Shown here piece after piece: positions 33,239 through 33,384 of a DNA stretch of 33,384 bases (positions are counted from its first letter, which is position 1; the number at the start of each line of letters is the position of its first letter). The stretch spans positions 1-33,384 of the forward strand of contig CAJOKX010000010.1 of assembly GCA_905235415.1 (NCBI GenBank), given 5' to 3'. The stretch comes from an uncultured Lachnospiraceae bacterium. GTDB taxonomy: Bacteria > Bacillota > Clostridia > Lachnospirales > Lachnospiraceae. The position numbers and the translations under genes are program-made. The notes under the pieces were generated by a model. That model was not told the origin of the DNA. It worked only from the letters and a program-made list of their open reading frames with translations, and ran no database searches.

Positions 33239-33384
33239 CGCAAAAGCATGTTACAGTTCACAGGCCAGCCCCCGACCTTCTGCATGGAGTTCTGTGGGCA
33301 CAACTGAAAACCATAGGCAGCCGACTAAGCTTTGCGAGTTGCTGCAGCCATGGTGCTGAACGTCCAGTGGACGTTCGTCCAGCA
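33239..33384. other. Unassigned tail with a dyad
   Basis: No gene is recognised here. A 19-codon frame (33248-33307) is probably chance. Near the end, AACGTCCA-g-TGGACGTT forms 8-bp perfect arms (33359-33375), flanked by TGCTG (33354-33358) and its inverted copy CAGCA (33380-33384). The tail may be a terminator-like region, a repeat family member, or foreign sequence at a contig edge. Confidence 0.4.

Noticed and set aside
33248-33307. 19-codon frame in the right-hand tail
   Set aside because: No convincing ribosome site, very short, and no known match; treated as chance.

Overview
The window is mostly one stretch of a Clostridia genome, most likely Lachnospiraceae of fairly high GC. It runs from about base 690 to at least 33240. 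The evidence is a type III glutamine synthetase, a glutamate synthase pair, an LL-diaminopimelate aminotransferase, the MurT/GatD pair, a VanW-like protein and an Lrp/aminotransferase pair, nearly all with Gram-positive style ribosome binding sites. The first ~690 bases look different. They carry the end of proC, a complete yggT/ylmG gene and the first ~33 codons of divIVA in the order typical of Actinobacteria (probably Coriobacteriia). These switch without a frame break, inside a short Leu-Glu-Gln stretch, to the C-terminal part of a ROK glucokinase. I read this as an assembly chimera rather than a real fusion gene.

Layout: 1-690 foreign-looking proC-yggT-divIVA; 691-3267 glucokinase end, a 44-residue membrane protein, a VanW-family protein and a half-length AIR-synthase-like protein; 3318-5147 an Lrp-type regulator, an aminotransferase and its terminator hairpin; 5185-7649 an RsmF-type rRNA methyltransferase and an AEC transporter; 7661-10912 a small degenerate repeat, a promoter, then an operon of a membrane-anchored C39-like peptidase, murT and gatD; 10937-12520 asnB on the minus strand; 12521-12820 a divergent control region; 12821-23980 a plus-strand run of glnN (GS III), gltB, gltD, dapL and pyrG; 24091-24666 a nitroreductase; 24714-31779 a minus-strand block of a deaminase (8-oxoguanine deaminase type), a BMP-type nucleoside-binding protein, one ABC ATPase, two permeases and a MerR-family regulator; 31780-32212 a divergent control region with a 25-bp tandem array; 32213-33238 an NAD-dependent epimerase; then 146 bases of unassigned tail.

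Two themes stand out. From 8.7 to 24 kb nearly every gene makes or spends glutamine or glutamate: GatD, AsnB, GlnN, GltBD, DapL and PyrG. From 24.7 to 31.8 kb there is a purine/nucleoside uptake and deamination module with its own regulator. Its control DNA is rich in repeats: a 15-bp operator-like palindrome in the deaminase promoter, a triplicated start region for the MerR gene, and an array of six 25-bp A-tract units that fills the space between two divergent promoters. I found no tRNA, rRNA, CRISPR array, insertion sequence or phage gene.
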